Below, piece by piece: positions 53,061 through 63,286 of a stretch of 64,000 nt of DNA (position 1 is the stretch's first letter; every line of letters begins with the position of its first letter). The notes under the pieces were generated by a model that searched no databases, was not told the DNA's origin, and worked only from the letters and a program-made list of their open reading frames with translations. The position numbers and the translations under genes were made by a program. Source of the DNA: Ahaetulla prasina (taxonomy: Eukaryota > Chordata > Lepidosauria > Squamata > Colubridae); the NCBI RefSeq assembly GCF_028640845.1, contig NC_080539.1, positions 373,318,733-373,382,732 on the forward strand, given 5' to 3'.

Positions 53061-53820
53061 AAATGGCCATGCCATGACAAATCTCGCCCAAGGATTGGCT
53101 TACTTGGGCTTAACAGACTGTGAGAATGCAAGGGTACACAAGGTTTCTATACAGGGTTGTGTGAAGCCAGCCTAAGCAACTTGGAAATGTAGTCCCTTGG
53201 CGGGGAGGGGGGGGGAGAGAATCACGAGGGGTGGGGGGGGGCTGTCGATCCCCAAAGCCATAAAAGAGCCTGAAAACAGAAGGAGACAGAAGGAGACGCG
53301 AGAACATGGTTCCCTTGAGCATACAAAGAGTATTTGTCTATTCTGGGTCTCTCTCTTGGGCACGGAGGCTGGACTGGATGACCTGCAAGGTCCCTTCCAA
53401 CTCTGTTCTATTCTGCTCTGGAGGAAGAAGAGCGGCAGCCCCAGAGCAGGGTCATAAAGGGGGGTTCCTGGGCCTCTTTTGGTAAGGGCGATGTCTCCCC
53501 ACCTCCCTGGCTGTTCGCTTTTGAACCCGTGTCCTCCGAAAAAACGCCAAATGAGCTGCAAGCAGGGAAGCAAGATAGAAGCACGGGAGAGGGAAGGTGA
53601 CACCCCGCAAAAGAAGGACCAGGAAACAGGAAAGGCTCTTCTCTACCGCGTCTGCCTCCTCCCCCCAACCCCAACCCCCAATTTCCTCACTTTGTGACGG
53701 AGCTGGCAGCAAGCCCCATCCGCCCCTCCCTTACCGCTGCATGGAGGGGACTGCCTGTGGCTGGTTCTCTTGGCCCCACGTTCCTCCAGATATTAAGGAT
53801 ACAAGTGGAAGGGGGCAAAC
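53061..53820. other. Unassigned; CR1 tail at 53370-53415
   Basis: ggactggatgacctgcaagg tcc... is the CR1 UTR. Other frames overlap on both strands without a recognised domain. Confidence 0.5.
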
Positions 53821-53821
53821 T

Positions 53822-54505
53822 GGGCCCCTTCCTTCCTTCCTTCCTTCCTTCCTTCCTTCCTTCCTTCCTTCCTTCCTCCCTTCCTTCCTTCCTCCCTCCC
53901 CTCCCCTTCCCTTCATCCTTCCTTCCTTTCCCTTAATCCTTCCTTCCTTCCCTCCCTACTTCCCTTCCCTTCTTTCTTTCTTCCTTCCCTCCCTTCCTTC
54001 CTTTTCTCCCTTCTGTCCTTCCTTCCTTCCTCCCTTCTTCTCACTTCCTTTCCTTCCCTTCTTTTTTTCTTCCTTCTCTCTCACCTTCCTTCCTCCTTCC
54101 ATCCTTCCTTCTCTCCCTCCTTCCCGCTTCCTTCCCTTTCCTTCTTTCTTTCTTCCCTCTCTCCCGCCTTCCTTCCTTTTCTCACTTTCACCTCCTTCCT
54201 TCCTTCCTTCCCTCCCTCCTCCCTCCCTTTATCCTTCCCTCCTTTTCTCACTTCTATTTCCTTCCTTCCTTCCCTTCCTCCCTCCCCCCCTTTCTCCTTC
54301 CCTCCTTCCCTCCTTTTCTCACTTCCATTTCCTTCTTTTTCTCACTTCTATTTCCTTCCTTCCTTCCTTCCCTCCCTTTCTCCTTCCCTCCTTCCCATTC
54401 TCACTTCCATTTCCTTCTTTTTCTCACTTCTCTTTCCTTCCTTCCTTCTCTCACTTCCATGTCCTCCCTACCTCCCTCCCTTCTTCCACCCACCCACCCA
54501 GCTAC
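53822..54505. repeat. Polypyrimidine (TTCC)n tract
   Basis: Starts with about 13 CTTCC/TTCC units and continues as imperfect TCCC/TTCC, sharing the ttttctcacttccat word with 52020-53060. Confidence 0.93.
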
Positions 54506-54510
54506 CTAGA

Positions 54511-56850
54511 TTCTTCATGAAAGGGGCAGCTCACAGGATTTGGGAGCCCCCCCCCCCCAGGGTGGATGGTGTTGATGACTTTGGCCTGTGCCACCAGCTA
54601 TGCTTTCCAGCCTCCTCCCTCCCTCGATTCTCCTTCTCCTTCTCATCCTCTTCTTCATTCGGGTCGCCTCCTTTTCTACAAAGCCACCCCGTTTTTTTAG
54701 CAAAATCGGGGGGGGGGTTGTCTGCCTTTTGGGGGAGGAAGAGGGAGAGAGGGGGGAGACCACAGAGGCTCAACCTCCCCCTGGAACTGACAATGGAGAC
54801 AATGGCCAAGATCAGAAGGGATTAACCCTGTTTAAATATTCTCTCCTAAAAATTGGGGGCGGGTGGGGGGCCCCGACACAAAATAACAACAACAACAAAA
54901 ATTCTATCAAAGAGACTGCCAAGCCAAAGACAAACCCCCAAACCCCCTTCTCTCTCCCCCCCCACAAATAAACCCACCGTGGGGGTGCCCCAAAGAGCAG
55001 GGCTGGCCACCCACCCACGCACAAGGATCCATCCAGCCCTTCTAAGAAGAAAAAAAGACCCCCATCACGAATCCGCGAAATAGCCAGGGATCCAGCCTTC
55101 CCAAAGCCCGAGGCTCCAGGAATTGGCCGCGGGTTCAAAGTCGCCGTAAGGGTTGAAGGTGGGGTGGGGGGGTGGGGGGGGGCTGTGGAGTGGTGGGTGG
55201 GAGGAGAGGAAGCTGGGGTGGGGTGGGGGGCAGCTTCGCTTAATCCGGCGGCGTTTAATCGGCTCCGACGGATTGGCGACACGTATCCAACCCCGTGGCA
55301 GCCCCTTGACAGCAAGCGGCGAGGAGGGTGGGGGGGGGGTTTGGGTTCCAAGCAACCCCCAGACCCAATTTCTCTCTCTTTCTTTCTCTCTCTGTCTTTC
55401 TCTCGCTCTCTCTCGCTCCCTTGAAGCCCGAGCCGGAATTTTTAGCAAATTTTGGGGAGAGGGGAGGGGAGGGAAGGGGGATGTATTCTTTTGCGCAATC
55501 CCGATCCTATCTTCTTAAAATTAGCCGGATCCTATAAAGTTTGCAAGCGTTTAAAACAGGGGTGGGTGAAGGAGGGAGGGAGGGAAGGAAGGAAGGAGAC
55601 GGATGAAAGGAAGCACCGCTCTCCCCTTTTTGGGGGGGGGAGAGAGGGAGGAGAGGAAGAGAGACCCCTCCCCAGGCGAATACGATCCCCTTCCCCAGGC
55701 GAATACGATCCCCCCACCCCGCTTCCAGAAAGAAGGAATCTAGTCTTACCTTTGGCTCGCTTTCCGGAGATCTGCCCCGGAGGCTGAAATGTGGTTACGT
55801 TGCAGTTGGATGGCTGGCTCCCCAAACTCTGCGAAGCCTTTTGAGGAGAGGGGAGGGGGAAGGCGAAGGAAGGGAAAGGAGGGGGGGTCCGCGGAGGAGG
55901 ACTCCTCCTCCTCCTCCCTCTCTCTCCCCCCTCTCTCTCTCTAATCTTCCCCCCCTTCCTCCCTTTCCACCTGTCCTCAAGCCTTCACATGCTTGTCTGC
56001 GATCGTCCCAGAAAGAACAGCGAGGCTAAACCCGGGTTAGAGAAGAAGGATGGGGGGGAGGGGGGATTGGGGGGGGGGGGACAGCCGGGGAGAAGAAATG
56101 TAAAGCAAACGCCCCCTCCTCTATTTCCACCCCCCCTCTCCTCTTCCTCTTCTGCTCCTCCTTCCCAGCAACTCGCTGCCAACTCGGTTATCATGCCATT
56201 GCAAAAAAAATTAAATTAAAATAAAATAAAATAAAAGCAAAGCCGCCGCCCCCCGGGGGGAGGCGTGGGGATGGGGTGGGGGGTTAGTGATTGTGCACGG
56301 AGAGGAGAGGGGTGGGGGTTTAAGCTGATGCTGGAGGGCTCCCTCTCTCCCCTCCCACCCCTTCTTGGGTTTCTTTCAGCTGCTAGGTTGGGAAGATCAA
56401 GGGGGGAGCAGCAGAGGTAGGGCTGGATAGAGAGAAGGGGCCGGGGGGCATATTGCTGGGGAGAATCAGCCCACCCCCACCCCTAAAATCCACCCCACCC
56501 GGCTCCGCTTCTGCTCCAGCGGCGGCAACGGCGGCAGCAACGCAGATCCAGGACCCGCCGCCGGCAGCAGCAGCAGCAGCGCCGCGGCTTTGGAAAGTGA
56601 CAAGAGTCTTCCGCAAAACCCGGACTGGATTTCTTCTCGCCTTGCTTTTTTTTTTTTTTTTTTTTCCAAAGCCGCGGATCCGGAACGTTTTTTTTTCCCC
56701 GCCAGGCCAGAGTTGGGCCGGCGGTCCTCGACTTGCGACCGCGAGGGAAACACACCCACTCACCCGGCCCCCGTTTTAACGACCTTCCTTGCCCACTGCG
56801 GTCGTTCAGTTAGTCACAGGGAAGTGAAAGGAAACTGATCAGGGAGGTCG
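54511..56850. promoter_or_regulatory. GC- and CpG-rich region, possible CpG-island promoter
   Basis: CpGs cluster at about 55030-55340 (for example aatccggcggcgtttaatcg, ggctccgacggattggcgac) and 56500-56800 (gcggcaacggcggcagcaac, agcgccgcggctttggaaag). There are also many G- and C-runs. It is the least repetitive, most gene-like base composition in the window. I could not match any frame to a known protein. Confidence 0.4.
55751..55820 (-). other. Candidate exon (minus strand)
   Basis: On the minus strand a pyrimidine-rich stretch (about 55895-55840) leads to ttcgcag, then ~70 bp ending gcgagccaaag followed by gtaagacta, a near-consensus 5' splice site. One frame through it is open: SLGSQPSNCNVTTFQPPG then QISGKRAK. 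Another frame is open as well (FGEPAIQLQRNHISASGADL). Protein not recognised. It may be a 5' UTR exon or chance. Confidence 0.3.
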
Positions 56851-56865
56851 CAAAAGGGGATCGTG

Positions 56866-58064
56866 CAGGGGTGAAAACTCCAGCAGGTTCTGATAGGTTG
56901 TGGCGAACCGGTAGCGGAAATTTGGAGTAGTTCGGAGAACCGGCAAATACCACCTCTGGCTGGTCCCAGACTGGGATGGGAATGGGCATTTTGCAATATC
57001 CTTCCCTAGGAGTGGGGTGGGAATGGGAATTTTTCAGTATCCTTCCCCTGGAGTGAGGAGGGAATGGAGATTTTGGAGTATCCTTCCCCCCCCCCCCGGA
57101 GTGGGGAGGAAATGGAGATTTTGCAATATCCTTCCCCTGGAGTGGGGAGGGAATGGAGATTTTGCAATATCCTTCCCCTGGAGTGGGGTGGGAATGGGCA
57201 TTTTGCAGCATCCTTCCCCCCGGAGTGGGGAGGGAATGGGGATTTTGCAGCATCCTTCCCCTGGAGTGGGGTGGGAATGGGGATTTTGCAGCATCCTTCC
57301 CCTGGGGTGGGGTGGGAATGGAGATTTTGCAATATCCTTCCTCTGGAGTGGGGTGGGAATGGAGATTTTGCAGTATCCTTTCCCCGGAATGGGGAGGGAA
57401 TGGAGATTTTGCAGTATCCTTCCCCTGAAGTGGGGAGGGAATGGGGATTTTGCAGTATCCTTCCCCTGGAGTGGGGAGGGAATGGAGATTTTGCAATATG
57501 TTTTCCCCAGGAGTGGGGAGGGAATGGAGATTTTGTAGTAGCTTTCCCCTGGAGTGGGGTGGGAATGGAGATTTTGCAGTATCCTTCCCCCGGAGTGCGG
57601 TGGGAATGGAGATTTTGCAGCATCCTTCCCCTGGAGTGGGTAGGGAATGGGGATTTTGCAGTATCTTTCCCCTGGAGTGGGGAGGGAATGGAGATTTTGC
57701 AGCATCCTTCCCCTGGAGTGGGGAGGGAATGGAGATTTTGCAGCATCCTTCCCCTGGAGTAGGGAGGGAATGGAGATTTTGCAGTATCCTTCCCCCGGAG
57801 TGGGGGGGAATGGGGATTTTGCAGCATCCTTCCCCTGGAGTGGGGTGGGAATGGGGATTTTGCAATATCCTTCCCCTGGAGTATGGAGGGAATGGGGATT
57901 TTGCAGTATCCGTCCCCCGGAGTGGGATGGGAATAGGGATTTTGCAGCATCCTTCCCCTGGAGTGGGATGGGAATGGAAATTTTGCAGTATCCTTCCCCT
58001 GCCATGCCCACCAAGCCACGCCCACAGGACCAATAGTAAAGAAATTTGAATGTCACCACTGGGA
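56866..58064. mobile_element. hAT-like element with greatly expanded 41-bp minisatellite
   Basis: Left end gtgcaggggtgaaaactcca, gcgaaccggtagcggaaatt; right end gccatgcccaccaagccacg and tttgaatgtcaccactggga. Compare the 213-bp sister at 39387-39599. Confidence 0.8.
57000..57985. repeat. 41-bp minisatellite, about 24 units
   Basis: Unit ccttcccctggagtggggag + ggaatggagattttgcagta, with variants (ggaatgggga; tccttcccccgg). The 473-codon minus-strand frame here is a translated array since 41 bp shifts frame each unit and no unit contains a stop in any of the three minus phases. Confidence 0.95.
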
Positions 58065-58065
58065 T

Positions 58066-58113
58066 CATCTCTCTCTCTCTCTCTCTCTCTTTCACACACA
58101 CACACACACACAC
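58066..58113. repeat. (CT)n and (CA)n microsatellite
   Basis: TCTCTC run followed by ACACAC run. Confidence 0.95.
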
Positions 58114-58425
58114 ACTGGATGCTGCAACTGGTCTTAAAGCTGTGCCTGTTGCTAAGCGTCCGGATTTTTGTCCACGTGACCGTGCGGGATCCTGCAACGG
58201 TCGTAAGTGTGAAACACGGACCTAAGCCCACTTTGTGCCGTGACGTTGTAACTTCAGACGGACGCTAAACCAACGGTTGTTAAGTTGCATTCCCTAACCG
58301 CCCTTCCTCTGCGAAGATGAGGTGGGCTCAGGAAGTATTCGGGCTGGGGGAAGGCAGACTTTGGTGGTGCTCCTTCCTTATTCGGTCGCTAAACAGATCG
58401 TTGTAAGATGAGGACTACCTGTAGA
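58114..58425. mobile_element. TIR repeat fragment
   Basis: tgctaagcgtccggattttt, cgtgaccgtgcgggatcctg, then the end gttgtaagatgaggactacc near 58403. Confidence 0.65.
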
Positions 58426-58544
58426 AAGGAGCAGGGGGGGGGGTTGGACTATTCGATTTGGACTCCTTTCCTGTCTCGCTTTCTCTTATTTTCCACCATC
58501 TCATGGCACAGACGTTTTTTCTCTTGGGTTCGATTAAAAGAGAA
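58426..58544. other. Unassigned
   Basis: G-run then T-rich sequence; nothing recognised. Confidence 0.5.
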
Positions 58545-58962
58545 TTAGAGAATAGAGCTGGAAGGGACCTTGAAGGTCGTCTAGTCCAACCCCCAGCTCA
58601 AGCAGGAGACCCTATCCCATGTCAGACAAGTGGTCGTCCAATCTCTGCTTTAAGAACTTCCAGGGATGGAGCGCCCACAATTTCTGGTGGCAAGCTGTTC
58701 CACTGGTTAAAATGTCCTCGCTTCCAGGTTGCTTCTCTCCTTGATGAGTTTCCACCCATTGCTTCTTGTCCTGCCTTCAGGTGCTTTGGAGAACAGCCCG
58801 ACTCCCTCTTCTTTGTGGCAACCCCTGAGAAATTGGAACACTGCTATCATGTCTCCCCTAGTCCTTCTTTTTATTAAACTAGACATTCCCAGTTCCTGCA
58901 ACTGTTCTTCATATGTTTTAGCCTCCAGTCCCCTAATCCTCTTCGTTGCTCTTCTCTGCACT
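58545..58962 (-). mobile_element. CR1 LINE 3' fragment
   Basis: Minus-strand frame 58985-58707: [55 protein letters not shown], then a deletion of the RNFLTV block and the UTR. Confidence 0.9.
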
Positions 58963-59024
58963 TTTGGAAAAGGACAAACCCCCATCCCTGGGAAGGTATT
59001 CTAAACCATGGTTTAGTGCTGTGA

Positions 59025-59605
59025 TGGTGAACCTATGGCACGTGTGCCACAGGTGGCACGCGGAGCCATATCTGTGGGCACGCGAGTATTGGCCTAGCTC
59101 AGCTCCAGCGCGCGTGTGCACACCTACCAGCTCATTTTCAGACCTTCCAGGCTCACCAGAAGTCCGGAAACGGGTTGTTTCCATCCTCTGGAGGGCCTCC
59201 AGGGAGGATGGGGAAGGCTGGTTTCACCCTCCCCAGGCTCCTAGAACGGCTCTGGAGCCTGGGGAGGGCGAAAAAATGGGCCTTCCGGTCCCACAAGAAG
59301 TCAGGAAATGGGCCGTTTCCGGCCTCCGGAGGGCCTGCGGGGGGATGGGGAAGGTCGTTTTCGCCCTCCCCAGGCTCCTAGAAAGGCTCTGGAGCCTGGA
59401 GAGGGCGAAAAACGGGCCTGCCGGGCCATCGCGTACCAAAAGCGTGAGGAGCATGGGGGAGTCACGTGCGCAGGTGCGGGGTGTGTGTGTGAGAGAGAGA
59501 TGCATTGAATTATGGGAGTGGAGACACCCACACACGATCCCCCACCGCATGACCCCCGTTTTTGGCATGTGATGGCAAAAAGATTAGCCATGCACTGGCT
59601 TAGAG
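59025..59605. mobile_element. hAT element, two minisatellite units
   Basis: Left gctgtgatggtgaacctatg, right ggcaaaaagattagccatgc actg. Flanks gtttagtg / gcttagag are a degenerate 8-bp match. Internal units match the ~125-bp repeat at 25700-26700. Confidence 0.7.
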
Positions 59606-59848
59606 GGTAGGAAGTCAAAGGATCTGGATTAAGCCATTCGTGGCCCCGCCAGGGCATTGGGAAGGAGGGAGGGAAGGGATGTGTGAAGGCTGACGGATGC
59701 AGTGATGGATTTCAGGTCTGGCTTGCTTAGCTGGCTGGCAAAGATTTCCCTTAACGGGTTCTGCCACTTCTGAATAGCTTCGGGGTTTGTACAGGGGGAA
59801 AAAAAATAGAACATTGCTTAGTCTGGAGCAGTGATTTGCAACCATGGC
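59606..59848. other. Unassigned
   Basis: No feature recognised. Confidence 0.5.
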
Positions 59849-59849
59849 A

Positions 59850-60775
59850 ACTTTTAGAAGGGTGGACTTCAACTCCCAGAATTCCCCAGCCGGCATTTGT
59901 GGACTTCAACCCCCAGAATTCTCCAGCCGGCATTTCTGGACTTCAACTCCCAGAATTCCCCAGCCACCATTTTTTTTTGTTTACATTTATACCCCGCCCT
60001 TCTCCGAAGACTCAGAGCGGCTTACAGTGTATAAGGCAATAGTCTCATTCTATTTGTATATTTTTACAAAGTCAACTTATTGCCCCCCCAACAATCTGGG
60101 TCCTCATTTTACCTACCTTATAAAGGATGGAAGGCTGAGTCAACCTTGGGCCGGGCTCGAACCTGCAGTAATTGCAGGCTTTGTGTTCTTAATAACAGGC
60201 CTTACCAGCCTGAGCTAAACCGGCCCCTAGACTGGACTTCAACCCCCAGAATTTCCCAGCCGGCATTTCTGGACTTCAACTCCCAGAATTCTCCAGCCGG
60301 CATTTCTGGACTTCAACTCCCAGGATTCTCCAGCTGATATTTGTGGACTTCAACTCCCAGAATTCTCCAGCCGGCATTTGTGGACTTCAACTCCCAGAAT
60401 TCTCCAGCTGGCATTTGTGGACTTCAACCCCCAGAATTCCCCAGCCGGCATTTGTGAACTTCAACTCCCAGAATTCCCTAGCCACGCATGCTTCAAGTTG
60501 AGTTTACCAATTCCCATCATTCCCCAGCCAACAACGGCTTATGTTATAGAGCTCCCAGAAGCCAACGCCAGGATGTATGGACTTCAATTCCCAAGAGCAT
60601 GCTGCCTGGGGAATTCTGGGGGTTGAAGTCCAGAAATGGTGGCTGGGGAATCCTGGGAGTTGAAGTCCAGAAATGCCGGCTGGAGAATTCTGGGGGTTAA
60701 AGTCCGGAAGTGCCTGATGGGGAATTCTGGGGGTTGAAGTCCACAAATGCCGGCTGGAGAATTCTGGGAGTTGAA
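59850..60775. repeat. Tandem MITE arms (~40-45 bp unit), about 14 units, split by a SINE
   Basis: Units like tggacttcaactcccagaat + tccccagccggcattt run to 59968, are interrupted by the SINE, and continue 60230-60480. From 60590 to 60775 the units appear in the opposite orientation (ctggggaattctgggggttg), so the array contains an inversion. Confidence 0.9.
59970..60228 (-). mobile_element. tRNA-derived SINE, reversed copy
   Basis: Reverse of 45076-45350: ccccgcccttctccgaagac, attgccccccc, ttacctaccttataaaggat, ggctcgaacctgcagtaatt (B box) and gcctgagctaaaccggcccc. Confidence 0.85.
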
Positions 60776-60935
60776 GTGCTTGCCAACACCAGAAGTTGTG
60801 GATGCTCCATCACTGGAGGCTTTTAAGAAAAGACTGGACAGCCACTTGTCTGAAATGGGATAGGGTCTCCTGCTTGAGCAGGGCAGGGGGCTGGACTAGA
60901 AGACCTCCAAGGTCCCTTCCAGCTCTATTCCGATT
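60776..60935 (+). mobile_element. CR1 3' terminus
   Basis: caccagaagttgtggatgct to ggtcccttccagctctattc. Confidence 0.85.
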
Positions 60936-60939
60936 CTGA

Positions 60940-61003
60940 TTCAATCCTGTTGTAACTTTGGATGGTCACTAAATGAACGGTTGTAAGGCAAGGACGACCT
61001 GTA
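60940..61003. mobile_element. TIR repeat right end
   Basis: gtcactaaatgaacggttgt and aaggcaaggacgacctgtat. Confidence 0.7.
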
Positions 61004-61115
61004 TTCTATCTTAGATACCGTGTTTCCCCGAAAATAAGACCCTGTCTTATATTTTTTTAAACCCCGAAATAAGCGCTTGGCCTTATTTTCGAGGAGGTCT
61101 TATTATTTTGGGGCC

Positions 61116-61603
61116 TGTTCTGTCTCCTTCCCCACTTCAGACCCACGAGCTGGCCTTCAGCCAGTGGATTCAAGGCTCTTATCAGTCCTGGCAGAGAAAT
61201 CGCAGCTGCCTGTCGAAGTTCAAACAAATGATTCAGGTAGCAAGACTTTCAGCTTTTTTTGAAACGGATCAGCTAAACTTTGCTTCCCGTGGAACTGAGA
61301 GCAGTCCCAAAGCTCCTTATATATCCTGTGGGGTGGGGCTCCTGCCCGACCCTTCCTTTTGATGACGCCGCCTCTCTAATCTTCTGAAGATTATTATTAT
61401 TATCAGCTGGGTCTGAAGGCGTAGCCTGGGGAAGGGAGGAATTGGTATGACGGCCTTATTACGTCCTCCGACTGGTCTGGTTCTGGCTCCTGGGCCGGGC
61501 CAAAGGAATCGGTGCTCCCGAGGTAAGCCTTACCGGCCCTTCCCCCTCACTTTCAGAGTCACTTTCGGGCTTGGAGCCAGGTTCGGGGGCTGGAGTCACA
61601 ACA
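61116..61603 (-). mobile_element. Solo LTR, 488 bp, TSD GGGCC
   Basis: Plus-strand ends tgttctgtctcc and ggagtcacaaca, flanked by GGGCC (61111-61115 and 61604-61608). Minus orientation is inferred from the TATA-like tatataagg (minus) near 61320 and from related LTRs. From the minus start the frame reads VVTPAPEPGSKPESDSESEG and on. Confidence 0.85.
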
Positions 61604-61662
61604 GGGCCCATGGAGCAAGACGGGACTCCTCTTGCCGTCTTACCTGATTTCCAGCTCTGTCT

Positions 61663-61682
61663 CCCTAACCCTAACCCTAACC
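61663..61682. repeat. Interstitial telomere-like (CCCTAA)3
   Basis: Three and a third perfect CCCTAA units within the mariner-like element. Confidence 0.9.
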
Positions 61683-61817
61683 AGAGGAAATGGTGTGCAT
61701 GCGTTTAAATATTTTTGAGGAGGGCTTATTTTCTGGGGCGGCTTATTTTACCGCATGCGCTCAAAAGCCCGATTGGTCTTATGGTCAGGGAATGTCTTCT
61801 TTTAGGAGAAACGGGGT

Positions 61818-62018
61818 ACGTAGAGAGTTGGATATCTTCCCTCAAAATACCGTTTTCTCTCTTCTCTTCCAACGTGGACAGTTATGTACAGAGAGCCTGG
61901 AGAAAACCAGGGGATATTCTCAAAGTCTTCTTCTCCTATCTTTTGGCCAGACATGACAGTCATTTAGTTTCCAATTATCAATTATTTTACCGCAGAGTTT
62001 TTTCAAACTTGGCAAATT
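61818..62018. other. Unassigned
   Basis: No feature recognised. Confidence 0.5.
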
Positions 62019-62019
62019 C

Positions 62020-62152
62020 AAGTTGTGTGGACTTCAACTCCCATCATTCCCCAGCCAGCATTTCTGGATTTCAATTCCCAGAATCCTCCAGCCAGCGAGT
62101 TCTTGGGAATTGAAGTCCATGCATCCTGGCATGGGCTTCTGGGAGTTGAAGT
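62020..62152. repeat. MITE arms in both orientations
   Basis: gacttcaactcccatcattc and gcttctgggagttgaagtcc. Confidence 0.8.
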
Positions 62153-62160
62153 CCCTATAA

Positions 62161-63169
62161 CAGTGATGGCGAACTTTTTCGGCACCAAGTGCCTAAAAGG
62201 AAGCATGCACACCTGGGCGCTTTGCATGCATGTGGACACTCATCTGGGCCACAATCCGGAACAGGAGCTGCCCAGGGTGCATGCGCGCACCAGAAAATGG
62301 ACTTCCGGTTTCCGGCGCGCACATGTGCCCCGGCCAGCTATTCTTCTGGGTTTCTGGCACGGTTGCACGCGCGATGATCAGCTAGCCGGCGCGCATGCTC
62401 ACGCAGGAAAACAAACCAGCTGTCGTGTCCCCCTCCCCCTCCAACGACCGGGTCTAGGAAGTCCGTATCAAGCGTGGCAACGAAGCCTCTGCAGCTTTGC
62501 CAAATTCCTTCCAGGTTTCTCAGGGCAGGCAGGAGTCCAGGTTGTGACTTCAGCAAACTAGATGAGACTTTGCTTGACTCAAGGTTGGAATGCCAAAAGC
62601 AGGTCCTTTATATAGGCTGTGGGGTGTGGCTCCATGACTCAGCATTTATCCAGGCCTGCCCTACCCTTCCTTCTACTGGCGTCACCTCTCAGGTCTCCGG
62701 ATGTGAGGGTCCACCTACTCTGAATTGTCTTCAGCTAGATCTGCTGTCAGCTTCTGGGAAAGGGAGGGGTCAGAGGGAGCAGGTCCGGGTAATTGCACCA
62801 CTTGGCTGACTTCCTGCTCTGACGGCTGCGTTGAAGGAACACACACAATATGAGTGAGCTGTATGGGGTTTCTGTTTTCACTCCTTGACTCCTCTCCGGG
62901 CATGGGGCCAGGGCCAGGGGCTGGAGGCATGACAGGCCGTTCATCTTCATTATCAGACTCGGAGTCTGATAACAGGCCCGGGAGGAGACGGAAGGGACCC
63001 GGCTGAGGAGGATGAGGCACAACACCAGCTCTCCAGTTTCCGGCACTGCCGCAGGCAAAAAAGGCAGCTGATTGTCGCGCGCACATGCGCATCAGAAACC
63101 CGGAAGAGGAACGGGCGACACACACATGCCAGGCAACATGACTTCGGGCCATAGGTTCGCCATTACGGG
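62161..63169. mobile_element. hAT element, TSD CCCTATAA, split by an LTR
   Basis: Left cagtgatggcgaacttttt and right ggttcgccattacggg; CCCTATAA at 62153-62160 and 63170-63177. Interior has many gcgcgcaca motifs as in the 24207 and 59025 copies. Confidence 0.88.
62421..63024 (-). mobile_element. Solo LTR, 604 bp, TSD CCAGC
   Basis: Plus-strand ends tgtcgtgtcc and gaggcacaaca, flanked by CCAGC (62416-62420 and 63025-63029). Minus strand carries tatataaagg (TATA-like) near 62612. From the minus start the frame reads VVPHPPQPGPFRLLPGLLSD then SESDNEDERPVMPPAPGPGP and stays open for about 100 codons. Confidence 0.87.
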
Positions 63170-63177
63170 CCCTATAA

Positions 63178-63286
63178 CATAAGCCATGGCTGGCTGGGGA
63201 ATTATGGGAATCAGTGCACTCATCTTGAAGCATGTTGGCTGAGGAACTCTGGGAGTTGAAGTCCACAAGTCTTAAAGGGACCAAGG
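63178..63286. repeat. MITE arms
   Basis: ggctggggaattatgggaat and gaggaactctgggagttgaa, then cttaaagggaccaagg. Confidence 0.75.

Larger units (their letters stand above)
61016..61817. mobile_element. TIR element with TA flanks ('gtttccccgaaaataagac'), split by an LTR
   Basis: Left ccgtgtttccccgaaaataa, right ttcttttaggagaaacgggg, each bordered by TA. TA target sites and short TIRs point to a Tc1/mariner-type MITE. The LTR (61116-61603) sits inside and a telomere-like block follows at 61663. Confidence 0.65.

Noticed and set aside
54812..55448. Pro/His-rich minus-strand frames
   Set aside because: Two overlapping frames of low complexity from G-runs; no recognised protein.
56453..56779. Ala/Pro-rich frame in the CpG-rich segment
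   Set aside because: GC-rich triplet repeats give open frames on both strands; no domain or conserved start, so it is better read as possible promoter/UTR.
56810..58231. 473-codon repeated-motif protein on the minus strand
   Set aside because: Translation of the 41-bp minisatellite; all three minus phases are open, so frame openness carries no coding signal.
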